Source: a virus
Reading direction: 5' to 3' (one strand)
DNA length: 56,399 nt
Virus record (IMG/VR): IMGVR_UViG_3300005329_000004
Location: 1 to 56,399 of that record
Positions 7,595 through 15,196 of the stretch are shown here, piece after piece (position 1 is the stretch's first letter; each line of letters opens with the position of its first letter). The notes beneath the pieces are model-generated. The model was not told where the DNA came from, did not search any database, and saw only the letters and a program-made list of their open reading frames with translations. The position numbers were made by a program, and so were the translations under genes.

Positions 7595-8407
7595 TCATGA
7601 ACCCTGCTCCCGAGCACGTCGCGTCTCGCGAATCGTTCGTCGAATCGTGACAGCCGTCCGCTTGTGCCCGGCCCGAGCGAGATCCTCGACGATCGCGAGC
7701 GCGACATTCTCCGTGCAAGTGACGAGTTCGCAATGCGGCATCGCAATCGTATCGTCGCGGTACGCCGAGTGACCTGCACGCCGGCGCACGTGCTCGAGAT
7801 TCACCACTGACCAGGCGCGGCGCGGAATGACGAGCTGCACGAGAGCCGTTGGATCCGGCGCCGGCAGCGGGTCGCGCGTCGCACACCTCGCCATCGCCAG
7901 GAACGCCTCGTCGTCAGGATCCACGAGCTCGAGTTGCTTGGCTCGTCGTGGGCGAATTATACCTGGCGCTGAACGCTTTCTAGCCGGGAGATCGGATTTC
8001 GCTGGTTTGATTATACCTACGTCCGGCCCGCGCACGAGCAGCTCCGCGAATACGTCGGCTTCTTCTTCGCGCACGGCGTCGTACCAGGGCGGAGACACGT
8101 CGTACACCTCCGTCTCGTGCCGCGCGAAGAACGGATCGTGATGGAGATAGAGGTGCGCGAGTTCGTGCGCCGCGAGCATCAATCGCTCTGAATCGGTCGT
8201 TTGCGCCTCGATGATGATCGTCCATCCCGCCGGAAGCGGAACGAGCTGCGCGAGCCGGCCGTGGCGCCGCACTCGAATGCGAACGCCTTCCCTCGCCAGC
8301 GCGGCCTTGAGACCGGCCTTGGTGAGACGGCTGCGGAACTCCGGGTGCATCGCTCGCTTCTGTTCAACACAACGGATGATCTCCGCGCGGCGGTCGCTCG
8401 TAATCAC
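7595..8407 (-). CDS. ImmA/IrrE-family metallopeptidase
   Basis: 270 residues, GTG start in a GTGA overlap with the repressor gene. Residues 81-85 are HELAH, the zinc-binding HExxH motif, and the EEEAD cluster at 114-118 supplies the third ligand, as in ImmA/IrrE peptidases. A region of about 150 residues follows, longer than in minimal ImmA proteins, and is basic near the end. In ICEBs1-type systems ImmA cuts the partner repressor ImmR to start induction. Direct coupling to an XRE repressor here supports the same role for this phage. Confidence 0.85.
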   Translation of the reverse strand: MITSDRRAEIIRCVEQKRAMHPEFRSRLTKAGLKAALAREGVRIRVRRHGRLAQLVPLPAGWTIIIEAQTTDSERLMLAAHELAHLYLHHDPFFARHETEVYDVSPPWYDAVREEEADVFAELLVRGPDVGIIKPAKSDLPARKRSAPGIIRPRRAKQLELVDPDDEAFLAMARCATRDPLPAPDPTALVQLVIPRRAWSVVNLEHVRRRAGHSAYRDDTIAMPHCELVTCTENVALAIVEDLARAGHKRTAVTIRRTIRETRRAREQGS

Positions 8408-8889
8408 TGCTGCTCCCTTAGGTCCTCGATGATGCCCGCGCCGATGGACTCGATCAGTCGCACCTCGTCCGCCGGACTGTAGACGCCGCCGGCGCTCGCG
8501 TGCTCGACGGCTCGCTCGACGAGGCGCATCCAGCGCTTTTCCTGTTCTTCGTTGCCGTCGGTGAGCTCGGCAATGCGTGCCTGGATGCGTAGCCTGGCCG
8601 AACGCGGGGTCTGCTTCGGCGCGTTCGGCTGGAAAGCGTTTCGACTTAGTTCAGACTCGTCACCGCTGAGGACGAAGGCTGGCGTGACGCCATAGACCTC
8701 TGCCAAGCATTCGATCACCCGGAGCGGGATCTTCTTGATCTTTCCTCTCTCATAGTCGGACAACGTCTGACTATGAAGATTCAGCTCGACGCCGCGCTCG
8801 CGTGCGACGGCCCTCGCGCGCTGCGCCGCATCGGCTTGGCTCATCTCGCCGCGCAATTCCTTGAGTCGAATGCGGATTTGTGATGTCAA
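8404..8889 (-). CDS. XRE-family repressor, likely lysogeny regulator
   Basis: 161 residues. The best start is TTG at 8889, because the helix-turn-helix begins almost at once (IRIRLKELRGEMSQ, then SQTLSDYERGKIKKIP as recognition region, then IECLAEVYGVTPAFVLSG). This is the Cro/CI-type XRE fold. The C-terminal 80 residues are charged and lack the Ser/Lys autocleavage module of LexA-like repressors, which fits regulation by the adjacent ImmA protease. It is transcribed leftward from a 106-base spacer shared with the rightward early genes. No clear Shine-Dalgarno site precedes the TTG. Confidence 0.85.
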   Translation of the reverse strand: MTSQIRIRLKELRGEMSQADAAQRARAVARERGVELNLHSQTLSDYERGKIKKIPLRVIECLAEVYGVTPAFVLSGDESELSRNAFQPNAPKQTPRSARLRIQARIAELTDGNEEQEKRWMRLVERAVEHASAGGVYSPADEVRLIESIGAGIIEDLREQQ

Positions 8890-8995
8890 AATCGTAAGTG
8901 CTTTAAGTCGAATGGCTTAGTAGGCCACTGGCGCGATTAAGGCATATCACTTAGAATCCGTCGTCGCCGGAAAGTCCGGAAAACATGGAGAAAGC
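8890..8995. promoter_or_regulatory. Divergent control region between repressor and early genes
   Basis: This 106-base spacer separates leftward lysogeny and rightward early genes and is AT-richer than its surroundings. It has several TAAG/CTTA half-sites: TAAGTG at 8895, TAAGTC at 8904, CTTAG at 8916, CACTTA at 8948, the outer pair being inverted. CCGGAAA occurs twice (8967 and 8976). A GGAG about six bases upstream of 8996 is the ribosome site of the first early gene. Operators for the XRE repressor are expected here; exact promoters are not clear. Confidence 0.5.
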
Positions 8996-9229
8996 ATGGG
9001 CCAGCGCAGTAGAGAAGTCAACAGAACTGTTCAGCCGTCCCTCACCCCGATCTCGACGACGGACGCCAGCAAATCATTTGGCGACGTCATCGACCGCGCG
9101 GCGGACGGCGAGCGATTCGTCGTCACGCGGCACGAGCGCGAGAGAGTCGTTGTGCTCTCGAAGCGTGACTATGACCGGCTTCTCGAGCTGGCCGGCTTCG
9201 AACCGGCCCCCGTCGCCACCGCAGTCTGA
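8996..9229 (+). CDS. Phd/YefM-family antitoxin-like protein
   Basis: 77 residues. TPISTTDASKSFGDVIDRA, then ERFVVTRHERERVVVLSKRDYDRLLEL, is the full Phd/YefM fold: an N-terminal DNA-binding dimer and a helix that normally leads to the toxin-binding tail. The tail is short (AGFEPAPVATAV). A GGAG sits at the right distance upstream. No Doc- or YoeB-like toxin gene follows, so this looks like a solitary antitoxin-type DNA-binding protein in the position where a Cro-like regulator would be expected. Confidence 0.75.
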   Translation: MGQRSREVNRTVQPSLTPISTTDASKSFGDVIDRAADGERFVVTRHERERVVVLSKRDYDRLLELAGFEPAPVATAV

Positions 9230-9290
9230 CAGCAAACGCGCGAGGACGCGCGGCAGGATCTCCCCCAACCGTTCCATCACGAGCGTCAAC

Positions 9291-9707
9291 ATGCTGCCCG
9301 CCCCGCCGAAAGACCTTGGCGATTTCGTCCCACCGACATCAAAGCCCAAGCTCGTCGTCGAGCGCGGTGGACTCTACGTGTCGGGCGAACGACGGGCGGC
9401 GCGGGATCTCGATACGGCGTTCCGGGAAGCCGCGGCGGCCTCCAAGCGCTCGACCAACTCGAAGGCGTATCCGGGCCCCGCGATCGCTGCGTTAGCGCAG
9501 TCGCTCTCGACCGCCATCGCGCGCCGGATCTACGGCCTCTTGTTACAGAACTGGAAAGGCGGCGGCTCGCGGGAGTTTGGGGAGCGGTTGGGTCACGCGA
9601 TTCTCACGTGCAACGCGCAGCTCGAACGGAAGTACGGTAAGCCAGCGAAAACGTCGCAGCACTCGCAGCACTCGCACGATCGCTCAGCGGACAAAGGAGC
9701 CGCCTGA
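9291..9707 (+). CDS. Early protein of unknown function
   Basis: 138 residues from the ATG at 9291; the same frame is open further upstream but there it only shadows the antitoxin gene. The protein is Ala-rich and helical (ARDLDTAFREAAAASKR, AALAQSLSTAIARRIYGLLL), with a His/Ser tail (SQHSQHSHDRS). No family recognised. It follows the antitoxin gene by 61 bases. Confidence 0.55.
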   Translation: MLPAPPKDLGDFVPPTSKPKLVVERGGLYVSGERRAARDLDTAFREAAAASKRSTNSKAYPGPAIAALAQSLSTAIARRIYGLLLQNWKGGGSREFGERLGHAILTCNAQLERKYGKPAKTSQHSQHSHDRSADKGAA

Positions 9708-9710
9708 CCT

Positions 9711-9899
9711 ATGACGCCCCGCGAATTGATCGACCGCATGAAAGCCGCGAACACGCAAGGGAACTTCGGACTACCCGAGGGCATCGTCGACGAGTGGCGT
9801 GCAACGCAAGAGGCGCGGCGATTGTCGGGGACGTCGCACTACACGCGTCTGATCGATGCGGCGACGAACGATATCGTCGCGGAGGTACCGTCACGATGA
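9711..9899 (+). CDS. Small early protein, unknown function
   Basis: 62 residues (MTPRELIDRMKAANTQGNFG, ending NDIVAEVPSR), with a GGAG upstream and an ATGA overlap with the next gene. It is mostly helical and charged, with no recognised domain. Small proteins of this kind early in the rightward operon often act on host functions. Confidence 0.6.
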   Translation: MTPRELIDRMKAANTQGNFGLPEGIVDEWRATQEARRLSGTSHYTRLIDAATNDIVAEVPSR

Positions 9900-10132
9900 C
9901 GCCGCTCGCTCTCATCACCGCCTTCGCCACGCTGTTGCTCGACTTCGCGCGCTTAGGCTTGGTCGCACTCGCCGCCCTGGGGGTGATGTACGCGCTCGCC
10001 AAGGCGATGCAGTCAGTGGCGCGTCGCCGGTCGATCGCCGCCACGAAGCGGGGCTATGCGGCGCTGGCCAGGAAGCCCGTTGCACCGCCGGCGGATCGAC
10101 GGAACCACCGACCGACGAAGCGCGCGGCGTAG
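9896..10132 (+). CDS. Small early membrane protein
   Basis: 78 residues. A hydrophobic N-terminal region (LALITAFATLLLDFARLGLV, then ALAALGVMYALA) makes one or two spans in residues 3-35, and the rest is strongly basic. It starts in the ATGA overlap with the gene before. Possible roles include superinfection exclusion or membrane anchoring of a host-takeover factor; the sequence does not decide. Confidence 0.6.
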   Translation: MTPLALITAFATLLLDFARLGLVALAALGVMYALAKAMQSVARRRSIAATKRGYAALARKPVAPPADRRNHRPTKRAA

Positions 10133-10145
10133 GAACGTAACGCAA

Positions 10146-10187
10146 AACCGCCCAGCGATTCCCGGCAAGGATGTTCGCTGAGCGGTT
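10146..10187 (+). promoter_or_regulatory. Imperfect hairpin in leader of the gene at 10210
   Basis: AACCGC (10146) pairs with GCGGTT (10182), and AGCG (10154) pairs with CGCT (10176), with a two-base internal loop and an 18-base terminal loop. It lies 22 bases before the start codon and could affect translation or message stability. No run of T follows. Confidence 0.3.
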
Positions 10188-10209
10188 CCACAATCACGAG
10201 GAAAGGAAG

Positions 10210-10464
10210 ATGCCTGCCTGGATGACGGAATTCAAGCTCCCGCCTGACCCGAACGCTACCGAGCCGATGTGCCCCAACTGCAAAACGCGCCGCGCGACCC
10301 GCTGGATCTCATGCCCGAGTCAACGCTTTTCCGACAAGCGCTGCTTTCCGTGCCGGTGCGGACTGCTCAGCTATTTCGCGGGGAAGGGCGTGACGGATGT
10401 CAAAGAGGAATTCATCGGGCGCGGCGCGACGGGCGAAGGATCGAACGCGGGCGGTGCCCAGTGA
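10210..10464 (+). CDS. Small zinc-ribbon protein
   Basis: 84 residues, with a strong purine-rich ribosome site (GAGGAAAGGAAG) directly upstream. CPNC near residue 20 and CFPCRCG near residue 50 give two Cys pairs spaced as in zinc ribbons. The protein could bind DNA or a protein partner. It ends in a GTGA overlap with the next gene. Confidence 0.62.
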   Translation: MPAWMTEFKLPPDPNATEPMCPNCKTRRATRWISCPSQRFSDKRCFPCRCGLLSYFAGKGVTDVKEEFIGRGATGEGSNAGGAQ

Positions 10465-10745
10465 TCGCGTTCGAAATCATCGATCTCCGGCAGCTCTCGA
10501 AAGAAGTCCTCGATTGCGCGACCGGTAATCACGCGCCGACCGACATCCTGACGGTGCGCGACGCGTCCGACGTCGCGGCGAAGCAAGTCGGAACCCGCGT
10601 CGGTCGTCCGCTCAATTCGCTCGAGTTGGCGCTCGTCTACATCGCGATGTTCGCCGAGTGGACGCAGCGCCGCGAACGGATGCGCGCGCAACTGCTCGAT
10701 ACGCAGCGCCGCCTCGCGACGGTTCGCCGGAGAATGTTTGTATGA
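10461..10745 (+). CDS. Small helical early protein
   Basis: 94 residues from a GTG start in the GTGA overlap. IIDLRQLSKEVLDCATGNHA is followed by LELALVYIAMFAEWTQRRER and a basic end (LATVRRRMFV). No family recognised. Coupled to both neighbours by 4-base overlaps. Confidence 0.58.
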   Translation: MIAFEIIDLRQLSKEVLDCATGNHAPTDILTVRDASDVAAKQVGTRVGRPLNSLELALVYIAMFAEWTQRRERMRAQLLDTQRRLATVRRRMFV

Positions 10746-11029
10746 GGACGCTTGAATTCCACAGGCCGATGTCGTGCCAGCTCGCCGAAGCCGCCGTCCT
10801 GGCCGAGCACGAAGCCGCGCAGCGGCGCGTCGTCGAAGAGCATGGCCAGCGTCCAGCGTTCGGCGACGAGCCGGTCGAGTTGGTGCGATTCCTCGGCGAA
10901 TCGACGCGCATGGGGCTCATCACGAGCGTCGCGAACGATTTGGAACGCTGCGGTCGCAATGTGGCGATTCGGTGGATTCACGACGACGCCACGCTCATCA
11001 TCGGCGTCGCGATCGTGGAGTTCGCATGA
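10742..11029 (+). CDS. Small early protein, unknown function
   Basis: 95 residues between two ATGA overlaps. An N-terminal helical part (CQLAEAAVLAEHEAAQRRVV) precedes a mixed segment ending VAIRWIHDDATLIIGVAIVE, which looks like a small alpha/beta fold. No family recognised. Confidence 0.58.
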   Translation: MRTLEFHRPMSCQLAEAAVLAEHEAAQRRVVEEHGQRPAFGDEPVELVRFLGESTRMGLITSVANDLERCGRNVAIRWIHDDATLIIGVAIVEFA

Positions 11030-11565
11030 GCGCATTGGATCATCACCTCGGCTGTTCGTGCCCTGTTTGCCGTTGTGTCAGCAGAGCAGCGATGCCGCTC
11101 GGTCAGCAAAGAACTATGACCGTCGAAGCGACCATCGGCGCACCGGCATTCTGGAAGAACGTTGATATGTCCGGCGCCTGCTGGCCATGGCGCGGGCCAA
11201 GTAATCCGCGCGGCTATGGCCGTCTGCGATTCGAGGGAAGAAAGAGTTACGTCCATCGGGCCGTGTATGAGACATTCTTCGGGCCGATCCCGGCGGGATT
11301 GGTTGTGATGCACGTCTGCGATAATCCGAAGTGCGTCCGGCCGAGCCATCTCCGCGTTGGCACGCAGATCGAGAACATGCGCGATATGGCGATGAAGGGA
11401 CGAGGGCGGAAATCGAATCCGTCCAGTCGCGAACAAAGTGCGACGTGCCGGAACGGCCATGAATACGCGCCCTTGAACATCTATCGCGACGGGAAGGGCA
11501 AACGTCGATGCAGGATCTGTATGAAGATCATCAACGACGCGCGCCCGAGAGCGCAATCAGCATGA
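11026..11565 (+). CDS. HNH endonuclease (HNH_3 type)
   Basis: 179 residues. CWPWRGPSNPRGYGRLRFEG begins the typical HNH_3 start, then VHRAVYETFFGPIPAGLVV, and the catalytic box VMHVCDNPKCVRPSHL with its His, Asn and His. The following QIENMRDMAMKGR is the usual DNA-contacting helix region. A C-terminal Cys cluster (CRNGHEY, RRCRICM) forms a second zinc site. Such free-standing nucleases often behave as homing enzymes. The first 30 residues with a Cys group may be extra; an internal ATG is possible. Coupled by ATGA to both neighbours. Confidence 0.85.
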   Translation: MSALDHHLGCSCPVCRCVSRAAMPLGQQRTMTVEATIGAPAFWKNVDMSGACWPWRGPSNPRGYGRLRFEGRKSYVHRAVYETFFGPIPAGLVVMHVCDNPKCVRPSHLRVGTQIENMRDMAMKGRGRKSNPSSREQSATCRNGHEYAPLNIYRDGKGKRRCRICMKIINDARPRAQSA

Positions 11566-11903
11566 GCACGCCCGAAGTCGGAGCCCGTTTCCTCTACGTC
11601 TCGACAAGTCAGATGACCGCTGAACTTGCGGGCAAGCCATGCACCTTGGTTGAAGTCTACGGGCCAGAGATCCAATGGCCGTTTCGCGTGCGTTTCGACA
11701 GCGGCATCGAGTCCGTCGCGGTCGATCGCGACTTGGCGCCGATCGCAGCCGATGGCTCAGTCGGCGAACCGATGCAGCCCGAGCCCGGCTCCCGCAAAGG
11801 CTGGGACGCCTACTCGAAGATGATTCAACACTCACCCAATAAGATCGTCGCCGCCGGAGAATCCGCGAGGGAATCCGCGAGCGCGATCGGAGATGCCGCA
11901 TGA
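11562..11903 (+). CDS. Early protein, unknown function
   Basis: 113 residues. The first 70 residues look like a small beta barrel (ARFLYVSTSQMTAELAGKPC, PFRVRFDSGIESVAVDRDL), the rest is a charged tail. No family recognised. It sits directly before the annealing-protein candidate with an ATGA overlap. Confidence 0.55.
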   Translation: MSTPEVGARFLYVSTSQMTAELAGKPCTLVEVYGPEIQWPFRVRFDSGIESVAVDRDLAPIAADGSVGEPMQPEPGSRKGWDAYSKMIQHSPNKIVAAGESARESASAIGDAA

Positions 11904-13171
11904 GCACAGCACAACGTGGCGAGCCCGGCACGAGCGTCGCACGCCAAGAACCCGAGCGCGATGCGAGATTGACGGCCGATGCGCGGGCGCGGTTGCAAAA
12001 GATTCGGTCCGACAACGCCTTCACGATGGCGGTGACGGCCGAGTCGTGGGGCGATCGCATGACCGTGACGACGCGTCGCGCGTTCGCGGAATTTATTCGC
12101 CGCTTCCGCCTCGACATTTCCGAGGTCGATAATCTCGGCAATCGCCCATACCGAAATGGGTACTACTATCGTCGTCGCGTCGCCGAAATGCGCACGGCTG
12201 GCCAGGTCGATTGGTCATTGGGCGAGCACATCGGTCCGAATAAGGAACTGGACCGGCTCGCGGCCATGACCGAAAGCGATCCGGCTTACGACCCGGAGCT
12301 CACGCAATGGGCGCGAGAGGAGCGACGTCGCCGGGCGCAGGAGCGCATTCGCTGGGAGGTGCCGGAGGACGCATCGCACGCCTACGTCGTGCGCGTCAAG
12401 CTCAAGGGGGATCAGAATCCGCTCGAGGGATGCGATTGGATCACACCCGCTCGAACGAAGAAAGTCAAGAAATGGGAAAACAAGCGATTCGCGGGGTGGG
12501 AAGAGAAAGTCGCGGATCCGGTCGGCGCCGAAGAGCCGGAGAAAACCGTCATCACGCGCGCGTGGCGCCGGTGCGGGTTGCTCGTCGCAGCGGAAATCCC
12601 TGAACTCAAGCAAGAAGAGGCCGTGATGGATTCCGCGGCCGAAGAGATCAGCATCGCGATCGACGAGCGCGATGAGGAGGAGGCGGCACGCGAAGTCTCG
12701 GCGCACCGCCCACGCGAACTGCCTTTGGCCGTGCGCGAAGACAACCCGTACGAAATCGACGACGACGCCCCGGGCAATACACGCGAAGCCGCGCGCGTCA
12801 CGCCCGCCGGGCGTAGCGAAACACACACGCGCGCCGCCGAGACGGCAGCAGCGATGCGCGATCCGTACGACGATCGTGATGAACCCGCGCCGAGCGACGG
12901 GCACGCGGCGACTGATCGCCACGAAATGCAACCCAACCGCGGCGCTATCGACACGACGAAGGGGCCGCACGCGATGCCGTTGCCGTTTAACATCGGCCTC
13001 GCCCGCATCAAGACGCCGCTCCGCGAGATCTCGAATGAGGATCTCGGCAAGGCGCTAGCGTTCGCCCGAAATGTTGGAAAGTACGTGGAGCTAGTCGAGG
13101 CGATTTCGTTGGTGCTCGATGACCGTCGTGCGGGTGACGCGATCGAACCGAAGGCCGAGGCAAGCGCGTGA
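11900..13171 (+). CDS. Candidate ssDNA-annealing-type recombination protein
   Basis: 423 residues. Residues 55-220 follow an order I associate with a broad phage family of putative single-strand annealing or recombination proteins: RPYRNGYYYRRRVAEM, a helical stretch, then HAYVVRVKLKGDQNPLEGC, and DPVGAEEPEKTVITRAWRRC. Residues 230-350 are an acidic, low-complexity linker. The end (LGKALAFARNVGKYVELVEA) is a short helical module. The function is a family-level inference without a decisive catalytic residue. The neighbouring DNA modification and nuclease genes fit a role in phage DNA metabolism. Confidence 0.45.
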   Translation: MSTAQRGEPGTSVARQEPERDARLTADARARLQKIRSDNAFTMAVTAESWGDRMTVTTRRAFAEFIRRFRLDISEVDNLGNRPYRNGYYYRRRVAEMRTAGQVDWSLGEHIGPNKELDRLAAMTESDPAYDPELTQWAREERRRRAQERIRWEVPEDASHAYVVRVKLKGDQNPLEGCDWITPARTKKVKKWENKRFAGWEEKVADPVGAEEPEKTVITRAWRRCGLLVAAEIPELKQEEAVMDSAAEEISIAIDERDEEEAAREVSAHRPRELPLAVREDNPYEIDDDAPGNTREAARVTPAGRSETHTRAAETAAAMRDPYDDRDEPAPSDGHAATDRHEMQPNRGAIDTTKGPHAMPLPFNIGLARIKTPLREISNEDLGKALAFARNVGKYVELVEAISLVLDDRRAGDAIEPKAEASA

Positions 13172-14314
13172 GTGTCGAGACCTCGCGCCTACTACAACGA
13201 ACACGACGCGAAGAAGGCGGCGTGGTTGCGCGAGTTGATCGCGCGGAGATTGATCGCGCCGGGCGACGTCGATGAGCGAAGCATTCTCGACGTGCGGCCG
13301 AGCGATATCGCCGGATACAAACAGTGCCATTTCTTCGCTGGCGTCGGAGTGTGGAGCTACGCCCTCGGATGCGCCGGCGTGCCAGACTGGGCACGCGTGT
13401 GGACGGGAAGCTGTCCCTGCCAACCGTTTAGCGACGCGGGAGACGGCGCTGGATTCGCCGACGAACGCCATCTCTGGCCGGCGCTCTTCGCCCTTGTTCG
13501 CGAGTGCCGACCTCTCATTCTCTTTGGTGAGCAGGTTGCGTCAGCGCTTGGCCTCGCGTGGCTCGACATTGTTTCGGCTGACCTGGAAGGAGCGGCGTAC
13601 CGCGTCGGGGCGTGTGATTTCAGCGCTGCGAGCGTCGGCGCTCCCCACCGCCGCCAGCGCTTGTATTTCGTGGCCGACACCGACGACGCAGGACAGCGCG
13701 AGTTCGCGACGGCATGGGTACATGATCGCGGGTCACGGCGGAACCACCCTGACAGATGCGGCGCATCTGTCAGGGTGGCCAACGCCGACTGCGACGGAGT
13801 TGGGCAATACGCTCGAGAATTACCGGGCGATGAAGGCGAACATGACGTCGGGGTCGCGAGAGGCGATCACGCACTTATCGATCGCCGCGCAACTGGCGTC
13901 GTGGACGACTCCGCAGAGCGGGGACTCGCTGCGGGGCATTTCGGAAGCGCATCGCGCGAAGCAGATCGCCCGGGGCCACGGCACGGCGGAGCTGACGTAC
14001 GATGCGACGCTGGCGCATTGGCCGACGCCGGTTCGGGAGGACTCCGAGTCGACGGGGAAGCGCCCGCAGTCGGACAGCCGTCACAAGGATTCTCACACGT
14101 TGACGAGCGCGGCCCGGTTAACGGCTTCTGGCGAGATGCTGATTGGCTCTACTGCACCGACGACAAGTGGCGGCCGGTTGAACCCGGCGCATTCCCGCTG
14201 GTTGATGGGGCTCCCGCCCGCGTGGGACGACTGCGCGGTTACGGCGATGCCATCGTCGCCCCGCAAGCCCAAGCGTTCATCGAAGCGTACATCGACGTCC
14301 TCGCTAACCGATAA
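13172..14314 (+). CDS. C5-cytosine DNA methyltransferase (Dcm-like)
   Basis: 380 residues, GTG start directly after the upstream stop. Motif I is FAGVG (residues 55-59), motif IV CPCQPF (81-86) with the catalytic Cys, motif VI FGEQV (118-122, Gln in place of the usual Asn), and motif VIII in [12 protein letters not shown] (158-169). It should methylate cytosine in phage DNA, probably against host restriction. From residue 169 to about 320 the target-recognition region holds four spaced elements like VADTD, VANAD, VVDDS and LADAG. The C-terminus ([20 protein letters not shown], then RLRGYGDAI) restores motifs IX-X. A second long frame, 13272-14330, overlaps almost all of it. Confidence 0.85.
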   Translation: MSRPRAYYNEHDAKKAAWLRELIARRLIAPGDVDERSILDVRPSDIAGYKQCHFFAGVGVWSYALGCAGVPDWARVWTGSCPCQPFSDAGDGAGFADERHLWPALFALVRECRPLILFGEQVASALGLAWLDIVSADLEGAAYRVGACDFSAASVGAPHRRQRLYFVADTDDAGQREFATAWVHDRGSRRNHPDRCGASVRVANADCDGVGQYARELPGDEGEHDVGVARGDHALIDRRATGVVDDSAERGLAAGHFGSASREADRPGPRHGGADVRCDAGALADAGSGGLRVDGEAPAVGQPSQGFSHVDERGPVNGFWRDADWLYCTDDKWRPVEPGAFPLVDGAPARVGRLRGYGDAIVAPQAQAFIEAYIDVLANR

Positions 14315-14330
14315 GGATTATCACATATGA
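13272..14330 (+). CDS. Overprinted reading frame within the C5 methyltransferase gene
   Basis: 352 residues in a different frame from the methyltransferase. It is not random: [26 protein letters not shown], repeated WPTPT (three full and one variant WTTP, each followed by D or E), [13 protein letters not shown] and [19 protein letters not shown] match a protein family I recall from many phages and bacteria, often near cytosine methyltransferases. Its stop forms the usual ATGA overlap with the gene at 14327, as real genes here do. The start is uncertain; 13272 is the first ATG and has only a weak ribosome site. Its function is unknown. Confidence 0.6.
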   Translation: MSEAFSTCGRAISPDTNSAISSLASECGATPSDAPACQTGHACGREAVPANRLATRETALDSPTNAISGRRSSPLFASADLSFSLVSRLRQRLASRGSTLFRLTWKERRTASGRVISALRASALPTAASACISWPTPTTQDSASSRRHGYMIAGHGGTTLTDAAHLSGWPTPTATELGNTLENYRAMKANMTSGSREAITHLSIAAQLASWTTPQSGDSLRGISEAHRAKQIARGHGTAELTYDATLAHWPTPVREDSESTGKRPQSDSRHKDSHTLTSAARLTASGEMLIGSTAPTTSGGRLNPAHSRWLMGLPPAWDDCAVTAMPSSPRKPKRSSKRTSTSSLTDKDYHI

Positions 14331-15196
14331 AATTCTCGCGCATCTCAGTCACGAAGAAGGGCGTCGAGCTCGCGTACGAACGAAAGGACGAACACAAGTC
14401 GGAAGAGGTTGTCGCCAAATCCGCTGAGCGACCGCTGCCATCCTTCGCGGACGCGCTCCAGTCGTTCGCCGCGTTCGTGATCGATCTCTTGGAGATCCCC
14501 GACGAGTGGCGCGAGAACCTGACGATTACGACGCTCAATCTGTCGGAAGACAAGAACGGGTATCGCGGGCTGATCGTCACGGCGACGCGGCCGATCCCGA
14601 AAGCGTATGACCGGCCGCTCGTCATGAACACGCCGCTCGTCCGCGAAGGCAGCGAGGACGCGAGCGACGAGGCGTGCACGCTGTCGGATGAAGTCTTGGA
14701 GCTCGTGTCGCTCGTCGAGGGCGAAGCCGTGCGGTACTTGAACGGCGAGCGCGAGCAGCTCGATCTCTTGAAGCCGTCCAATTCCGAGAACGTCGCCGAG
14801 TTCAACGAAAACGCGGCGCACGCTGAAGTGCAGTCGACGCGGAAGCCGAAAGGTCGGAAGGGCAAAACGCCGCCGCAATCCGAGACGGGTGTCGCGCTCG
14901 TCGTGAACGAACCAGGCGAGCCGCTTGACGACAACGCGCTCCGTCAGTTGCTGCTCATGGTCGAACGGGATGTGCCGATCGATGCGTTGGCCATTCTCAC
15001 GTCGTCCGAGCGCGAAGCGTCCGCCGCATGGGCCAAGGCGCGACAACAGGAGATGCTCGGCACGCTGGATTCGACGGCGATGCCGGCGGAACCCGCCTGT
15101 GTGATCCGCTACGCCACCTTGCCGCTCAAGGCCGACGCGTGGACGGGTGATCACGTGCCGCCCAAGGCGACCGACGTCGAGACTGTGCACGGCTAA
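14327..15196 (+). CDS. Early protein, unknown function
   Basis: 289 residues, starting in the ATGA overlap with the overprinted frame, with AAGGA upstream. Residues 1-130 look folded ([40 protein letters not shown]), residues 165-190 are a Lys-rich linker ([12 protein letters not shown]), and the last 100 residues are a separate helical part. A family with the first domain is common in phage early regions; no function is known to me. Confidence 0.62.
   Translation: MKFSRISVTKKGVELAYERKDEHKSEEVVAKSAERPLPSFADALQSFAAFVIDLLEIPDEWRENLTITTLNLSEDKNGYRGLIVTATRPIPKAYDRPLVMNTPLVREGSEDASDEACTLSDEVLELVSLVEGEAVRYLNGEREQLDLLKPSNSENVAEFNENAAHAEVQSTRKPKGRKGKTPPQSETGVALVVNEPGEPLDDNALRQLLLMVERDVPIDALAILTSSEREASAAWAKARQQEMLGTLDSTAMPAEPACVIRYATLPLKADAWTGDHVPPKATDVETVHG

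Noticed and set aside
8985-9707. One 240-codon frame spanning the antitoxin region and the next gene
   Set aside because: Its first 100 codons are an out-of-frame shadow of the clear Phd-like gene; only the part from 9291 reads as a plausible protein.
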